This document shows, in pieces, positions 29,467-39,618 of a stretch of 64,000 nucleotides of DNA. The stretch is from assembly GCA_963729325.1 (NCBI GenBank), contig CAVSNS010000007.1, forward strand, positions 152,116 through 216,115, given 5' to 3'. The DNA is from JABCYV01 sp963729325 (lineage in GTDB: Bacteria > Acidobacteriota > Terriglobia > Terriglobales > Acidobacteriaceae). Made by a program: the position numbers and the translations under genes. The notes below the pieces were generated by a model. That model ran no database searches. It was not told the origin of the DNA and saw only the letters and a program-made list of their open reading frames with translations. Numbering within the stretch: position 1 is the stretch's first letter; each line of letters opens with the position of its first letter.

Positions 29467-32400
29467 ACCCCTCCCGTGTCGCACGGACGTAGGAGACCGG
29501 TTTCTCGTGCAAAAGCAGCTCCGTCGCCTGTACCCGCGGGTCAGCGTGAAACCAGCGTTGGACGATATTGTCCTTAAGAAAATTAGCAATAGAGAGAAGG
29601 ATCATACCTTGATGATGGGCCATCCAGCAGCGTGCCAGCTGTGGACGACTACGCCACATTCGACGCGGGGCAGAACCGAAGTCTGCCGACTCGTAGAATC
29701 CGTATGCCCCGTACCATCCGTCGCGACGCATTCTTCGTAAGTTCCTCAACGCCTCCAGAGCATCCACGTGCAGCGCAAGGAACGAAGAGTAAGGGGAGAT
29801 GACTAGGGTATTCGATTCGCTTTTTTGCAGAGCGAGGTCTGGAACACCGAACGCTTGGTAATGATAGACGCCGGCATCGTTCATTTTGGAATATGCCGAT
29901 TCAGAGATGCCCCACGGTATGTTCCTTCCGGCCGTGTAGGCCCTCTGTACCCGCACTGCCGCATTTTCTGAGCGCTCCAGCAGCGTTTCAGGGAAGGTGC
30001 GCATCCACAGTGAAGGCATGAGATATTCGAACATGGTTCCAGTCCATGAAAGCAGAACCGGCCGCCCCTGTTGTAGGGTGTGGACCCGGCCCAGCTGGAA
30101 CCAGCTCTCTTGTGGGATATCGTCTTTAGCTATCGCAACAAACAAAGCGATGCGGGCCTCCGAAGCCAGAAGATCGTAGCAAGCGGCATGAAGTTGGTCC
30201 GATTCGACATCGAACCCGATCGACAAGAGCTTACGTTGAGCGCTTAGAAGAAACTCAAAATCCATTTCGCGTACCATGCGATCCGCGTCTTTGGCAATCG
30301 CCCGGAGGTCTTCAATGAGCTTGACCGCATGCGATCGTGCATCGGGCAGCAAATCCTGCAAATGCTGATATTGCGATTTTCTGTCCTCTGCCTGTGCCGA
30401 ATGGATGACAATCTGCAGGCGCGCAGAGAGCTTGTCGATGAAGTCGGGCGTCATCTCGAGGGCAACGCCGTCCCAATCAGATTTCCGGATCAGAGCCAGA
30501 TCGTCTCGCAGGGAAACGAATTCAGGGAGAAGCCATGGAGCATAGTGGCTGACCGTCTGCTTTACCTTCTCAATCCGCGTACGCGCCTGTTCCGCAAACC
30601 ACTGTGCATCTGGCGAGGACTTGGAAGCACGGCCAGTGCGGCGCAGGTCTTCGATTATCGAATCCGGCAGCTTCTGCAACCTCTCGAGCCATTGCGGACC
30701 GTTAATCTCCGCTTGCAGGGCGGAAATCCGGCTTTGCGATAGATCAGTCATGGTGCGAAGATGATCCACCAGACCGTCAGCCACTTGGGACTGCAAAACC
30801 GGTTGTCGTAGTCGATCCAGGCATCCCTCGCGCAGGGTCCAGAGTGAAGCCGCCAGATTTCCGTTATCAACCGAGGAGACAAATAGCGGCTTCAGTGGTT
30901 CCAGAGTTCTGGTGTCATACCAGTTGAACAGCTGCCCCCGGTAGCGCCGCAGGCGCGCGATCGTTGCCATCGTCCGTAGCGTCTGCTCCGCAAATTCGGG
31001 GACGGTCAGATAGCCGAACTCGCAAGCCACCTGGCGAGTATTGAGAAGAAGACCAAGGTTGGTGGTCGAGAGTCGGCCCGCAATGGCAGGTGGCTCCTCC
31101 TGCACATTGTCCGGTATGAGCCAGTTGTGTTCTTCCGTACTGAACTCAGAGAAGTAACGCCAGGTTCGCAACGCGGCGAGGCGTAGGAATTTCCGATCCT
31201 TCTCCGAGGCCTCGTCTCGCAGCGGTCGTGACGGCTGGTTGAGCCAGTTTGAGACCACCTTGCTGCTCGCCCACAGGAGGAGGATCGGCAGCGCCGCGAG
31301 AAAGGCGTTGCGACGCGCGAATAACAATAGGGGCAGGCCTAGCGCCAGGGCGAGCGCAGGCGTCCAATCCAGATACGTTTCTAATGGAGTCCGCTTACCC
31401 GATCCCAGCTCCGCTTCCGCCGCCGTTTCCCATTCCAGCAGACGCCGGCGAGTTACCCAGCGGCGCACCAGCACTCGTACGACGGCGTCAAGCGAAAGCA
31501 GCATCTGGTGGGCGAGGAATGTCAAAATCAAGAACACATTGACGCACGCCGCAAAGAGTTCGCTCAACCCGTCGCGGGCGATCGCCCCTTTCTTCTCCAC
31601 TACCGCGCGTACCAAGTCAAACCCAAACCGGCAGAGCGCCGGTACGCCGAGAAGCGCAATCGTGGCTAGCGTCCAGTATCGCGGATCCCCAGGCAGCACC
31701 CACCAGCCGAACACCAGCAACAGGAAGGTTGCCGGTTCCACCAAACTGCGCCGCAGATTATCTAGGATTTTCCATTGCGCAATCATCGAGAGAGGATTGC
31801 GGACTCGATCTCCCGATTCCTCGCGCACATAGGAAGTGATCCATTCCACCACCTGCCAGTCGCCCCGTAACCATCGGTGTTTGCGACGATTGTAAGCGCT
31901 ATAGTGAGACGGATAATCTTCGATAATCTCAACGTCGCTCAGCAAACCGGCGCGGGCATAGGCACCCTCGATCAGATCATGACTCAACAGAGCATTGCGG
32001 GGGAACCTGCGATCCAGCACTCTGTGTACGGTGTCCACTTCGTAGATTCCTTTGCCGGCAAAGCTGCCTTCTCCGTACAGGTCCTGATAAACGTCAGAGA
32101 CAGCCCGAGTGTAGATATCGAATCCAGTCTGACCCGAATAGATACCGGCCAGCCGGGAACGCGCCGCGCTCTGAACGCTCACTCCCACGCGAGGCTGCAG
32201 GATTCCGTAGCCGGCGGCAACGATGTTCTTTTCCGGATCGATAATGGCTTGATTCAAAGGGTGCGCCAAAGCGCCAATCATTCGCTGCGCCGACCCGCGT
32301 GGTAGCTCAGTATCGGCGTCGAGAGTGATCACGTAGCGGATCCGTGGCAACACGGAGAGGTCGCCGATTTTCACGGGGAAACTATCGTACTGTTGGCGTA

Positions 32401-33937
32401 AGAGTTTATTCAGATCCAGCAGTTTTCCTCGTTTTCGCTCCCAACCCATCCACACCCTTTCCCTTGGGTTGTAGATCCGATGGCGATGAAAGAGGAAAAA
32501 TGATCCCATGCCTTCGCCGGAATATTTTTCATTCAATCTCCGGATCAACTGTGAACATAAATCCACCAGCGGGTGATCCTCTCTACTCAGCTCCGGAGAA
32601 TCCGGTAAGTCGCTAAGCAGTGCGAAGTGGAGATTGCGATCATGGTTTCCGAGAAAGCGAACCTCTAGATCATCGACTAGCCGATGAACCTGCTCCTCAT
32701 TCAGAAGCAAGCAAGGAACCACAACCATGCTGACGCAATCGTCCGGGATTTCCTCTGATAGATCGAGCTTGGGGAGGATGTCCGCCGGCAGAACCGCAGT
32801 AATCACATAGTTCATGAGCTGGACCGCCGCCTGTGAGCACGGCAGCAGCAATACCAGCATGGAGAACAGAACCAGCGCAGGCGGACTGTTGGGGTCAGTC
32901 AACAGCAGGAGGATCGTCGAAATAATCACAAAGGTGAGCACACCGATGCCACCCAGGTAGGACTCGTCGGGGTGCCCCCGCAAAAACGAACGTACCCGCT
33001 GGATCAGCGAAGGCCGAAAGCCCACCTTTCGCTGGAGAATGCTGCTTCCTTCGGCCACCAGATAGTAGCCAATGTGGGACTGCCGTAAGCTCTCGCGCGG
33101 AGTCCCGCGATTTTGTTGGTGGGCTTCGCGAGCGAGACCCAGGGCTTCGAGGGCGACTTCGGCCTCGGTGAAATCGGAAGGGTCAGCAATTTTGACCAGC
33201 TTATTTCGATAATGATCGCGGCTTTCAAAATCCATCCGCGAGTATGCGCCCACTGGGTCTTCACGCAGCACCTGATCCAGAAGAATCAGTGGTTCGATCA
33301 CTTCTTTCCAGGGAGTATGGCCGGCGTCTCGAATGCTGCGTATGCACACGCCGATACCGTAAGAGCCTTCACGGTTCGCCAACAGCTGCGGTCCACAAGT
33401 CGCGATCCGTTCCATCAGGACCAGCTTCATCGCCGGAATCAGCGCCCACAGCTCTTTAATCTTAAGGACTGAACTTTCCTGAAAACTGCGGACGTAGCAA
33501 GTGAAAGCTTCCTGACTGAACCGATACTCAGTGGCGGCTAACATTCCTTCCGCCAGAGCCGCAACCCTTGGAACAACGGCGCCGCTCGGGAGACGGACGT
33601 GGGGAAGTTTACGCAGCGTCTTGAGGAGGTCGCCGGTGCTCCGCAGCTCGCTGTAAAGCAGATTGACGTGGTCATGCAGCCAGCGAAAGTCGTCCGAAAC
33701 TTTCTGGTCGCGCAGTGGCGCCTGCAAAGAAGCCAATACCGGTTCCAGCGAGCGAGAAAGTGTACGCCACCGCTCCGTCAATACACGTGAGGAAGGAGTA
33801 TTGGGCAGCCAGGCCAGGTTGCGCGCCAACTCTGCCGCATTCAAACCCAGGGCCCGTGCGTCTACCGTGGCGTCCTGCGCGGCGCGACCTGGCCCCGCTT
33901 CCTGATCAAGAATCCCGGGATAAATGTTCTGCGGCAT
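29447..33937 (-). CDS. Cyclic beta-1,2-glucan synthase-like protein (GT84 + glycoamylase-like domain), no GH94 domain
   Basis: 1496 residues. Helices at about 330-346 and 355-385 precede the glycosyltransferase core: YVITLDADTELPRG (DAD at 540-542), EGSFAGKGIYEVD, NALLSHDLIEGAYARAG and YNRRKHRWLRGDWQ (residues about 682-694). After more helices (about 715-900) comes a large soluble domain with TTNLGLLLNTRQVACEFGYL, FNWYDTRTLEPL, VSSVDNGNLAASLW, LLSWTGTMFEYLMPSLWM, IPWGISESAYSKMN and AHHQGMILLSIANFL, the transglycosylating (cyclisation, GH189-type) module. Known Cgs/NdvB/ChvB proteins are about 2,800 residues, with a C-terminal GH94 phosphorylase that sets chain length; here the gene ends right before it. 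It follows an ABC exporter gene by 21 bp. Would polymerise UDP-glucose at the inner membrane. Confidence 0.88.
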   Translation of the reverse strand: MPQNIYPGILDQEAGPGRAAQDATVDARALGLNAAELARNLAWLPNTPSSRVLTERWRTLSRSLEPVLASLQAPLRDQKVSDDFRWLHDHVNLLYSELRSTGDLLKTLRKLPHVRLPSGAVVPRVAALAEGMLAATEYRFSQEAFTCYVRSFQESSVLKIKELWALIPAMKLVLMERIATCGPQLLANREGSYGIGVCIRSIRDAGHTPWKEVIEPLILLDQVLREDPVGAYSRMDFESRDHYRNKLVKIADPSDFTEAEVALEALGLAREAHQQNRGTPRESLRQSHIGYYLVAEGSSILQRKVGFRPSLIQRVRSFLRGHPDESYLGGIGVLTFVIISTILLLLTDPNSPPALVLFSMLVLLLPCSQAAVQLMNYVITAVLPADILPKLDLSEEIPDDCVSMVVVPCLLLNEEQVHRLVDDLEVRFLGNHDRNLHFALLSDLPDSPELSREDHPLVDLCSQLIRRLNEKYSGEGMGSFFLFHRHRIYNPRERVWMGWERKRGKLLDLNKLLRQQYDSFPVKIGDLSVLPRIRYVITLDADTELPRGSAQRMIGALAHPLNQAIIDPEKNIVAAGYGILQPRVGVSVQSAARSRLAGIYSGQTGFDIYTRAVSDVYQDLYGEGSFAGKGIYEVDTVHRVLDRRFPRNALLSHDLIEGAYARAGLLSDVEIIEDYPSHYSAYNRRKHRWLRGDWQVVEWITSYVREESGDRVRNPLSMIAQWKILDNLRRSLVEPATFLLLVFGWWVLPGDPRYWTLATIALLGVPALCRFGFDLVRAVVEKKGAIARDGLSELFAACVNVFLILTFLAHQMLLSLDAVVRVLVRRWVTRRRLLEWETAAEAELGSGKRTPLETYLDWTPALALALGLPLLLFARRNAFLAALPILLLWASSKVVSNWLNQPSRPLRDEASEKDRKFLRLAALRTWRYFSEFSTEEHNWLIPDNVQEEPPAIAGRLSTTNLGLLLNTRQVACEFGYLTVPEFAEQTLRTMATIARLRRYRGQLFNWYDTRTLEPLKPLFVSSVDNGNLAASLWTLREGCLDRLRQPVLQSQVADGLVDHLRTMTDLSQSRISALQAEINGPQWLERLQKLPDSIIEDLRRTGRASKSSPDAQWFAEQARTRIEKVKQTVSHYAPWLLPEFVSLRDDLALIRKSDWDGVALEMTPDFIDKLSARLQIVIHSAQAEDRKSQYQHLQDLLPDARSHAVKLIEDLRAIAKDADRMVREMDFEFLLSAQRKLLSIGFDVESDQLHAACYDLLASEARIALFVAIAKDDIPQESWFQLGRVHTLQQGRPVLLSWTGTMFEYLMPSLWMRTFPETLLERSENAAVRVQRAYTAGRNIPWGISESAYSKMNDAGVYHYQAFGVPDLALQKSESNTLVISPYSSFLALHVDALEALRNLRRMRRDGWYGAYGFYESADFGSAPRRMWRSRPQLARCWMAHHQGMILLSIANFLKDNIVQRWFHADPRVQATELLLHEKPVSYVRATREGYGRAAA

Positions 33938-33958
33938 CTTGCTTCTTTGTATTTTATT

Positions 33959-35824
33959 CTAACGATAGCTGGCTGCCTGCATTTCGAACATCGCGGCATA
34001 GCGGCCGCCGAGCGCTACCAGTTGCTGGTGACTACCTTGTTCGGCGATCCGTCCGTTTTCAAGCACCATAATGCGATCCGCCATGCGGACGGTGGAGAAG
34101 CGGTGTGATATGAACAAGGCCATCTTTCCCGCTGTAAGCTCCGCAAAGTGTTGAAAAACCTCGAACTCACTGCGAGCGTCAAGCGAGGCTGTGGGCTCAT
34201 CCAGAATCAGCAGTTCAGCGTCGCGCAGGTAAGCGCGCGCCAGTGCAACTTTTTGCCACTCCCCGCCCGAGAGGTCGACCCCTCCATCGAAACGCCTGCC
34301 CAGCATTTGTTCGTACTGTCCGGGAAGTTGCGCGATCACCTGGTCGGCCAGGCTCTTTCGCGCGGCAATTTTCAGCGCATCCAAATCGTTCAGCTCGTCA
34401 ATGCGGCCAACTGCGATGTTTTCTCGGGCTGTCATTTCATACCGCATGAAGTCCTGAAAGATAACACCAATCTCGCGATACAAGTCGTCGAGATTGTATT
34501 CACGAAGATCGATGCCATCGAGCAGAATCTCGCCTTCCGTGGGGTCGTAGAGCCGGGTAATCAGCTTCACGATTGTGGTTTTGCCCTGACCATTCTCTCC
34601 GATTAGGGCCACCCGCTCTCCGGGGTCGAGACGAAAGCTCAACCGATCCAGCACCAACCGAGGGTTTCCCGGATAGCAGAACGAAACGTTGCGGAATTCG
34701 AACCCACGAACAATCGGTCTTGGCGCCGGTAGCGCATGTGGCTTAGAGCGGATGGTCGGCTGCATTTCAAAAAATGCCAGCAGGTCTGTCAGGAAAAGAG
34801 CCTGATCAGCGATGCCCGAAAGCGTCGAGAAGATTTGCTGCAGGTTGTTGCTGGCCTGCAAAATTGCCCCCGAGAGCAAGTACCACAGCCCAATGCTGTA
34901 CACGCCAGTTACCGTCCGCCAGATGACGAATGCATAAGCGGAGTAGTACCCGAGGTAGGCAATCACCGACAGGAACGCGCCAGCAATCAACTTCCGCCGT
35001 GACAATGCCACATTCTGTTCGTAGATTCCGTCGGAGAGCGCGGTAAAGCGTCGCGTGAGAAAGCCGCTGAGCCCAAATAATTTGAGCTCTTTCGCTGCTT
35101 CTTTGCTGCCCCCTACTAACCGCAAATAATCCAATTGGCGCCGAACCGGGGTTTGGCGGAAGTTCTTGGCGTATCCCAGAAACGCAAAGTGGCTCTCGCC
35201 GAGGAATGCCGGCAGCACCCCCGCGATCAGCAGCAGCATCAACCATGGCGAGTAAACAATGATGGTGACCGACAGGGTGATGGTCGTAATCACCAACTGG
35301 ATCAGCCGCCCAATCTGCTGAATCATGCCCAGGCGGTCAGTCGCCTGCACCCGAGCCCGTTCCAGCCGGTCATAAAACACCGGGTCTTCATAGGCAATCA
35401 GGTCCAATTCCGCCGCATGCTTCATCACCTGAATGCTCACGTGGCGGGTGTATTTGTCCGCCAAGAGCGAGTCAGAGTAGTCGATCGCACGCGCCAGTAT
35501 GCCGCTCAAAACTGCGAGGGAAAATTCAGCCCCTACCAGCCACCATAGTCTGGGCGACACCGGCTGGCCTGCGACTCGGCTGTGTACGATGGCATCAACG
35601 ATCAGTTTCGGAATCCACAGGAGTGCCAGCGGCAATAGCGAGGCAAAAATCCGGGCTACCAGGCCGAAAATTACAACCCCAGGCCCAGACTGCCAGACGA
35701 TCTTCAGAACCGGCGGGGTATTGCGGAGCGCTGAGAGACGCTCCTGCCACCCGCCTCCGACATTACCCTGTTCTGGCACGCTTAAACCCGATCCGCAGAA
35801 AGTCTTTATACCAGGCGGAACCAC
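33959..35824 (-). CDS. ABC exporter (fused membrane and ATPase domains)
   Basis: 621 residues. Six membrane helices in residues 45-340 (VVIFGLVARIFASLLPLALLW, LVITTITLSVTIIVYSP and others), then an ATPase domain: GENGQGKTTIVKL (Walker A), VIFQDFMRYEMTARENIAVG (Q-loop), LSGGEWQKVALARAYL (signature), LLILDEPTASLD (Walker B), ISHRFSTVRMADRI (H-loop). Half-transporter of the MsbA/NdvA class, working as a homodimer. Its position directly ahead of a cyclic-glucan-synthase gene mirrors the NdvA/NdvB partnership, so I infer export of the glucan. The start is GTG at 35824; a second GTG some 16 codons on is possible. Confidence 0.87.
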   Translation of the reverse strand: MVPPGIKTFCGSGLSVPEQGNVGGGWQERLSALRNTPPVLKIVWQSGPGVVIFGLVARIFASLLPLALLWIPKLIVDAIVHSRVAGQPVSPRLWWLVGAEFSLAVLSGILARAIDYSDSLLADKYTRHVSIQVMKHAAELDLIAYEDPVFYDRLERARVQATDRLGMIQQIGRLIQLVITTITLSVTIIVYSPWLMLLLIAGVLPAFLGESHFAFLGYAKNFRQTPVRRQLDYLRLVGGSKEAAKELKLFGLSGFLTRRFTALSDGIYEQNVALSRRKLIAGAFLSVIAYLGYYSAYAFVIWRTVTGVYSIGLWYLLSGAILQASNNLQQIFSTLSGIADQALFLTDLLAFFEMQPTIRSKPHALPAPRPIVRGFEFRNVSFCYPGNPRLVLDRLSFRLDPGERVALIGENGQGKTTIVKLITRLYDPTEGEILLDGIDLREYNLDDLYREIGVIFQDFMRYEMTARENIAVGRIDELNDLDALKIAARKSLADQVIAQLPGQYEQMLGRRFDGGVDLSGGEWQKVALARAYLRDAELLILDEPTASLDARSEFEVFQHFAELTAGKMALFISHRFSTVRMADRIMVLENGRIAEQGSHQQLVALGGRYAAMFEMQAASYR

Positions 35825-35966
35825 CGTATATGACTGATATTTATCGCCTTTAAAGATGCCAGATTACATTGTAAGGTTTCTTCGCGTAGAAATGGATGGG
35901 ATAATGCTCCGCCATCCTACCGCATGCGCGTCGCGATAGGCTAGGAAACGAAGGTCTCGCCCCTGG

Positions 35967-37440
35967 CTAGACCGCCCGGACGAAATCGACATAGCCCTGA
36001 CGGACATCTGTCCTCGTTAGCTTCACACGTAGCTTGTCTCCAACATCAACTCCGTGTTGCCCCTGGGTCAGCATCCCATCGACAGGCGGCTGCAAGACGC
36101 GAACAAAGGTCCCCTTCGGGGTTACTCCGGTTACGACCGCATCGAATGTCTGACCGATCTTGTGGCTCATCGCAACCGCTGCCAATCTTTTTGACATGGC
36201 CCGCTCGACCTTCCTCGCCGCATCTCCTTTCACCGTGCAGTTGGTGGCAATCGCCTGTAGTTCGTCGTCAGAATAAGGAGCAGATTGGCCGGCCAGCATG
36301 GCTTTGATCAGCCTCTGCGTGACAATATCAGGGAAACGCCGGTTTGGAGCCGTGGAGTGCGTGTAATCCTGAACCGCCAGGCCAAAGTGCCCTTGCTCCG
36401 GATCACCTGGCCGTTCCAGAACATATTCGCCGGGGCCAATCAGCTTGATCACGGCCAGCGACAGATCGGCGAAGTGGTCGGGATCAGCCGCCTTGCGTTT
36501 GAGCAGAAAGTCATTGAGGGCCTTGGAATCGGGGGATGGCGGAAGCTTCTCGCCATGCGTGGCGGCCAGCTGCACAATCCGGTCCCAACGCTCGGGAGTC
36601 TTCACAATCCGCCTCAGAGAAGAAACCTTCTCCAGCATTCGCGCCACGACTCCGTTAGCGGCGATCATGAAGTCTTCAATCAGATCAGTGGCCCGGTTCT
36701 TGTTTTGTCTCGTCACGTCCACAACCTGTTGATCCAGAAACACCGGCTGCAATTCGCTGGTATCCAGGTTTAAGTGCGCCATGCTTATAGCGCTGCTTCT
36801 TGAGGGCTTGCGCGGCTTCATCTTGTAGCTTGAGTTGCGCTTGCAGGTCCGCGTGAGGCCGCGACTTTAGGCGGAGCGGCGTCTCTGGTTTTCAAGCCAG
36901 CCGCCCACCGCGTTGTAGGTGAGCTGGGCCTTATTACGGACGATGGCGCGATAGACATCGCTGGACTTTACGTTGCCATCCGACCCAGCCACAAACTCGA
37001 TCACAACACTCATCCGGTCCACATTTTCCAGAAGCGAACTCGCCCCGGTAGAAAGTTCCTCCGGCAACATAGGGAAGATTCGGACGCCGGTGTAGACCGT
37101 GGTGGTTTCTTTTGCCGCGTGCTGATCGATGGGCGAATTCTTGGGCACGAAGGCGTCGACATCGGCGATTCCTACCAGCACTTTGATATCTCCGTTGGGC
37201 AAGCGTTCAGCCACTTCGATCTGGTCGAGATCGCGCGAAGTGTCATTGTCAATCGACGACCAGAGGAGATTCCGCAGATCACGCACGTTCGGGCCTGCGG
37301 CCGCCTGCGGCGGATGTGCTTTCAACTGCGCAAGCTGCTGCGCAACTTGTGGCGGAAATTCCGGCTCGAAGCCGTGCTCCAGCATGATTTCTTTGGCGAT
37401 GTGCCTGAAGGTCAACCTGAGAAGGACGGGTGCTGTTCAT
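35967..37440 (-). CDS. RNase II/R-type exoribonuclease, frameshifted
   Basis: About 490 residues in three frame segments, with changes near 37400 and two between 36900 and 36790. The RNB catalytic domain begins WSSIDNDTSRDLDQIEVAERL and VLVGIADVDAFV, where the Asp cluster binds Mg, continues with PMLPEELSTGASSL and ends FGLAVQDYTHSTAPNRRFPDIVTQRLI. A C-terminal S1-like stretch (FDAVVTGVTPKGTFVRVLQPPVDG) follows. The N-terminal cold-shock domains of RNase R are absent, so it is a short form. ATG at 37440 with the first shift gives MNSTRPSQVDL then RHIAKEIMLEHGF. Confidence 0.82.
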
Positions 37441-37493
37441 GAATTCCCCGCGAGACGCGAGTATTGTGAGCAGAAAGGCTAACATGGTTGATT

Positions 37494-37635
37494 GTCATCC
37501 CGAGCAAGCGCTAGCTGCGTCGCGAGGGATCTGGGCGCGCCGATTCGTAGCGACCGCCCTGAGCCAAGACGAAGGGGCGCACGAAAGGCGCGCATCCATA
37601 TTAGAACTGCCCGCTTCAGAGGAGGATCACCGGCG
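37494..37635. repeat. Possible dispersed intergenic repeat
   Basis: The stretch begins GTCATCCCGAGCAAGCG and continues TCGCGAGGGATCTGGGCG, the kind of text seen in REP-like intergenic repeats scattered through acidobacterial genomes. Only one copy is in this window, so the call rests on recall of that motif. Confidence 0.35.
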
Positions 37636-37712
37636 CTTCTCGCCGTGATATTCTGATTCCAGTGGCTGCGTTCCCTCCTGTGAGGCATTTTTCCGCAGTT
37701 CCCTGATAAATC

Positions 37713-39344
37713 ATGATTTCTGTAAGCAACGTGTCGATGCGCTACGGCGCCAAAGTTCTGTTTGAAGACGTGTCCACGGCCTTCACGCCGGGGAAGCGCT
37801 ACGGCCTTACCGGTCCCAATGGCGCCGGCAAATCGACCTTCATGAAGCTTCTGACCGGCGAGCTCGACCCGCAAAAGGGAAGCGTCGTCCGCCCCAGAAA
37901 GCTCGGCGTGCTGAGCCAGGACCAATTCGCCTTTGATGCCTATCGCGTGATCGATACCGTGGTCATGGGCAATAAGCGACTGTGGGCGGCGATGGAAGAG
38001 CGCGACCGAATCTATTCCCAGCCAGACATTACCGACGAAGACGGGATGAAGCTTGGCGAGTTGGAAGGCATCGTTGGCGAAGAAGACGGCTACACCGCCG
38101 AGACCGATGCCGCAATCCTGCTGCAGGGCCTGGACATTCCTGACGAACTCCACGAACGAAGAATGGGTGAGCTGCAAGGCGGACAAAAAGTCCGGGTACT
38201 GCTGGCGCAGGCTTTGTTCGGACATCCTCCCGCCCTTTTGCTCGACGAGCCGACGAACCACCTTGACCTCGACTCCATCCACTGGCTGCAGACTTTCCTC
38301 AATGAATATGACGGTGTACTGATCGTCATCTCGCACGATCGTCATTTTCTCAATAGCGTGTGCACTCACATTGCCGACATCGACTACGAAACCATCATTA
38401 CTTATACCGGCACCTACGACGACATGGTGGTAGCCAAGACCCAGGTCCGCTCGCAAGTTGAGTCCCAGAACGCCCAGCGCGAAAAGAAGATTGCGCAGCT
38501 CAACGAATTCATCGCGCGTTTCTCTGCCGGCACCCGTTCCAGCCAGGTGCAGTCACGGCGCAAGGAAGTGGAGCGCCTGCAGGTGACGGAGTTGGCAAGA
38601 TCCAACATCCAGCGTCCGTTTTTGAAGTTCGAGCAGAAGCGTCCGTCGGGCAAACACATCCTCGAACTGGAGCACGTCACCAAGTCTTATGACGACGCCA
38701 ACATCATTCGAGGCTTTACCGCCAGCGTGTTGCGAGGCGAGAAGATCGCCTTAATAGGCCGCAACGGCGCGGGCAAAACGACTTTGCTCAATGCGCTGTT
38801 GGCGAACTCTCCCACTGTACCCGAGGCCGAACTGCGTAAGACCAGCGGCTACGACGGGCCCTTCATAAGCGACGGCAAAGTTATCTGGGGGCACGAGGCC
38901 GCAGTGGGATATTTTGCACAGGACCACCGCGCCCTGATCCAGGGAGAGATGACCGCTTTCGAATGGCTGCATCAGTGGGATCTCTCCGCCTCGCACGAAG
39001 AAATTCGCGGCCTGCTCGGTCAAATGTTGTTTCCTCGCGAGGATGCAATCAAACCAACGGATGTTCTCTCCGGCGGCGAAGCGGCACGATTGCTCTTCTG
39101 CAAGCTGATGCTGCAAAAACCGAACGTGCTTGTGCTCGACGAACCCACCAACCATCTGGACCTGGAATCAATCAACGCCCTCAACATCGCTCTCCAGCGA
39201 TATCCAGGGACAGTGCTCTTAGTCAGCCACGATCACGACCTGATCGATGAAGTTGCCACGCGGATTTGGCACTTCGAGGCAGATCACAAAATCACTGACT
39301 TCAAGGGCGTATACGAGGAGTATCGCGCTGCGGTTCCGGTTTGA
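37713..39344 (+). CDS. ABC-F family ATPase (YbiT-like)
   Basis: 543 residues, intact, no membrane helices. Two ATPase domains: GPNGAGKSTFM, LQGGQKVRVLLAQAL and LLLDEPTNHLDLDS; then GRNGAGKTTLLNALL, LSGGEAARLLFCKLM and VLVLDEPTNHLDLES. The linker between them (QVRSQVESQNAQREKKIAQ... RSSQVQSRRKEVERL) is the charged coiled coil that ABC-F proteins insert into the ribosomal E site. YbiT-type members act on stalled ribosomes. Transcribed alone, ATG at 37713. Confidence 0.92.
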   Translation: MISVSNVSMRYGAKVLFEDVSTAFTPGKRYGLTGPNGAGKSTFMKLLTGELDPQKGSVVRPRKLGVLSQDQFAFDAYRVIDTVVMGNKRLWAAMEERDRIYSQPDITDEDGMKLGELEGIVGEEDGYTAETDAAILLQGLDIPDELHERRMGELQGGQKVRVLLAQALFGHPPALLLDEPTNHLDLDSIHWLQTFLNEYDGVLIVISHDRHFLNSVCTHIADIDYETIITYTGTYDDMVVAKTQVRSQVESQNAQREKKIAQLNEFIARFSAGTRSSQVQSRRKEVERLQVTELARSNIQRPFLKFEQKRPSGKHILELEHVTKSYDDANIIRGFTASVLRGEKIALIGRNGAGKTTLLNALLANSPTVPEAELRKTSGYDGPFISDGKVIWGHEAAVGYFAQDHRALIQGEMTAFEWLHQWDLSASHEEIRGLLGQMLFPREDAIKPTDVLSGGEAARLLFCKLMLQKPNVLVLDEPTNHLDLESINALNIALQRYPGTVLLVSHDHDLIDEVATRIWHFEADHKITDFKGVYEEYRAAVPV

Positions 39345-39407
39345 GCTGCACCCCGGCATGTGTTATCCCCGTTCGTTTCGATGCAGCGATTGCGGTGCAG
39401 TCCTGAG

Positions 39408-39431
39408 TCTTGTTCGGAATTCCGAACAAGA
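39408..39431. promoter_or_regulatory. 24-bp perfect palindrome, likely operator
   Basis: The half site TCTTGTTCGGAA (39408-39419) is followed directly by its exact inverse complement (39420-39431), centred on an EcoRI hexamer. With no loop and no T-run it is a poor terminator but a good dimeric repressor site. It lies 64 bp after the ABC-F stop and 188 bp before the sedolisin start. Confidence 0.55.
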
Positions 39432-39618
39432 ATTACAAAGTTGTTGCCTTCCAACTTGTCTGCTGCTACCGTCGAATTGATTAAACGGCCTGGCCGATTA
39501 AGGCGGTTGCAGAGGGCTCGGGCTCCCTTCCTCCATAGACCTAGACGAAGTAAATCAATGTCTACTTTCTCGTGCGCTCTGCGCTTCTTTTCGCCAGGCT
39601 CTTTAGAAAGGACAATTT

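Noticed and set aside
34148..34606. Plus-strand frame inside the ABC exporter
   Set aside because: Shadow of the ATPase domain, which has all its motifs on the minus strand.
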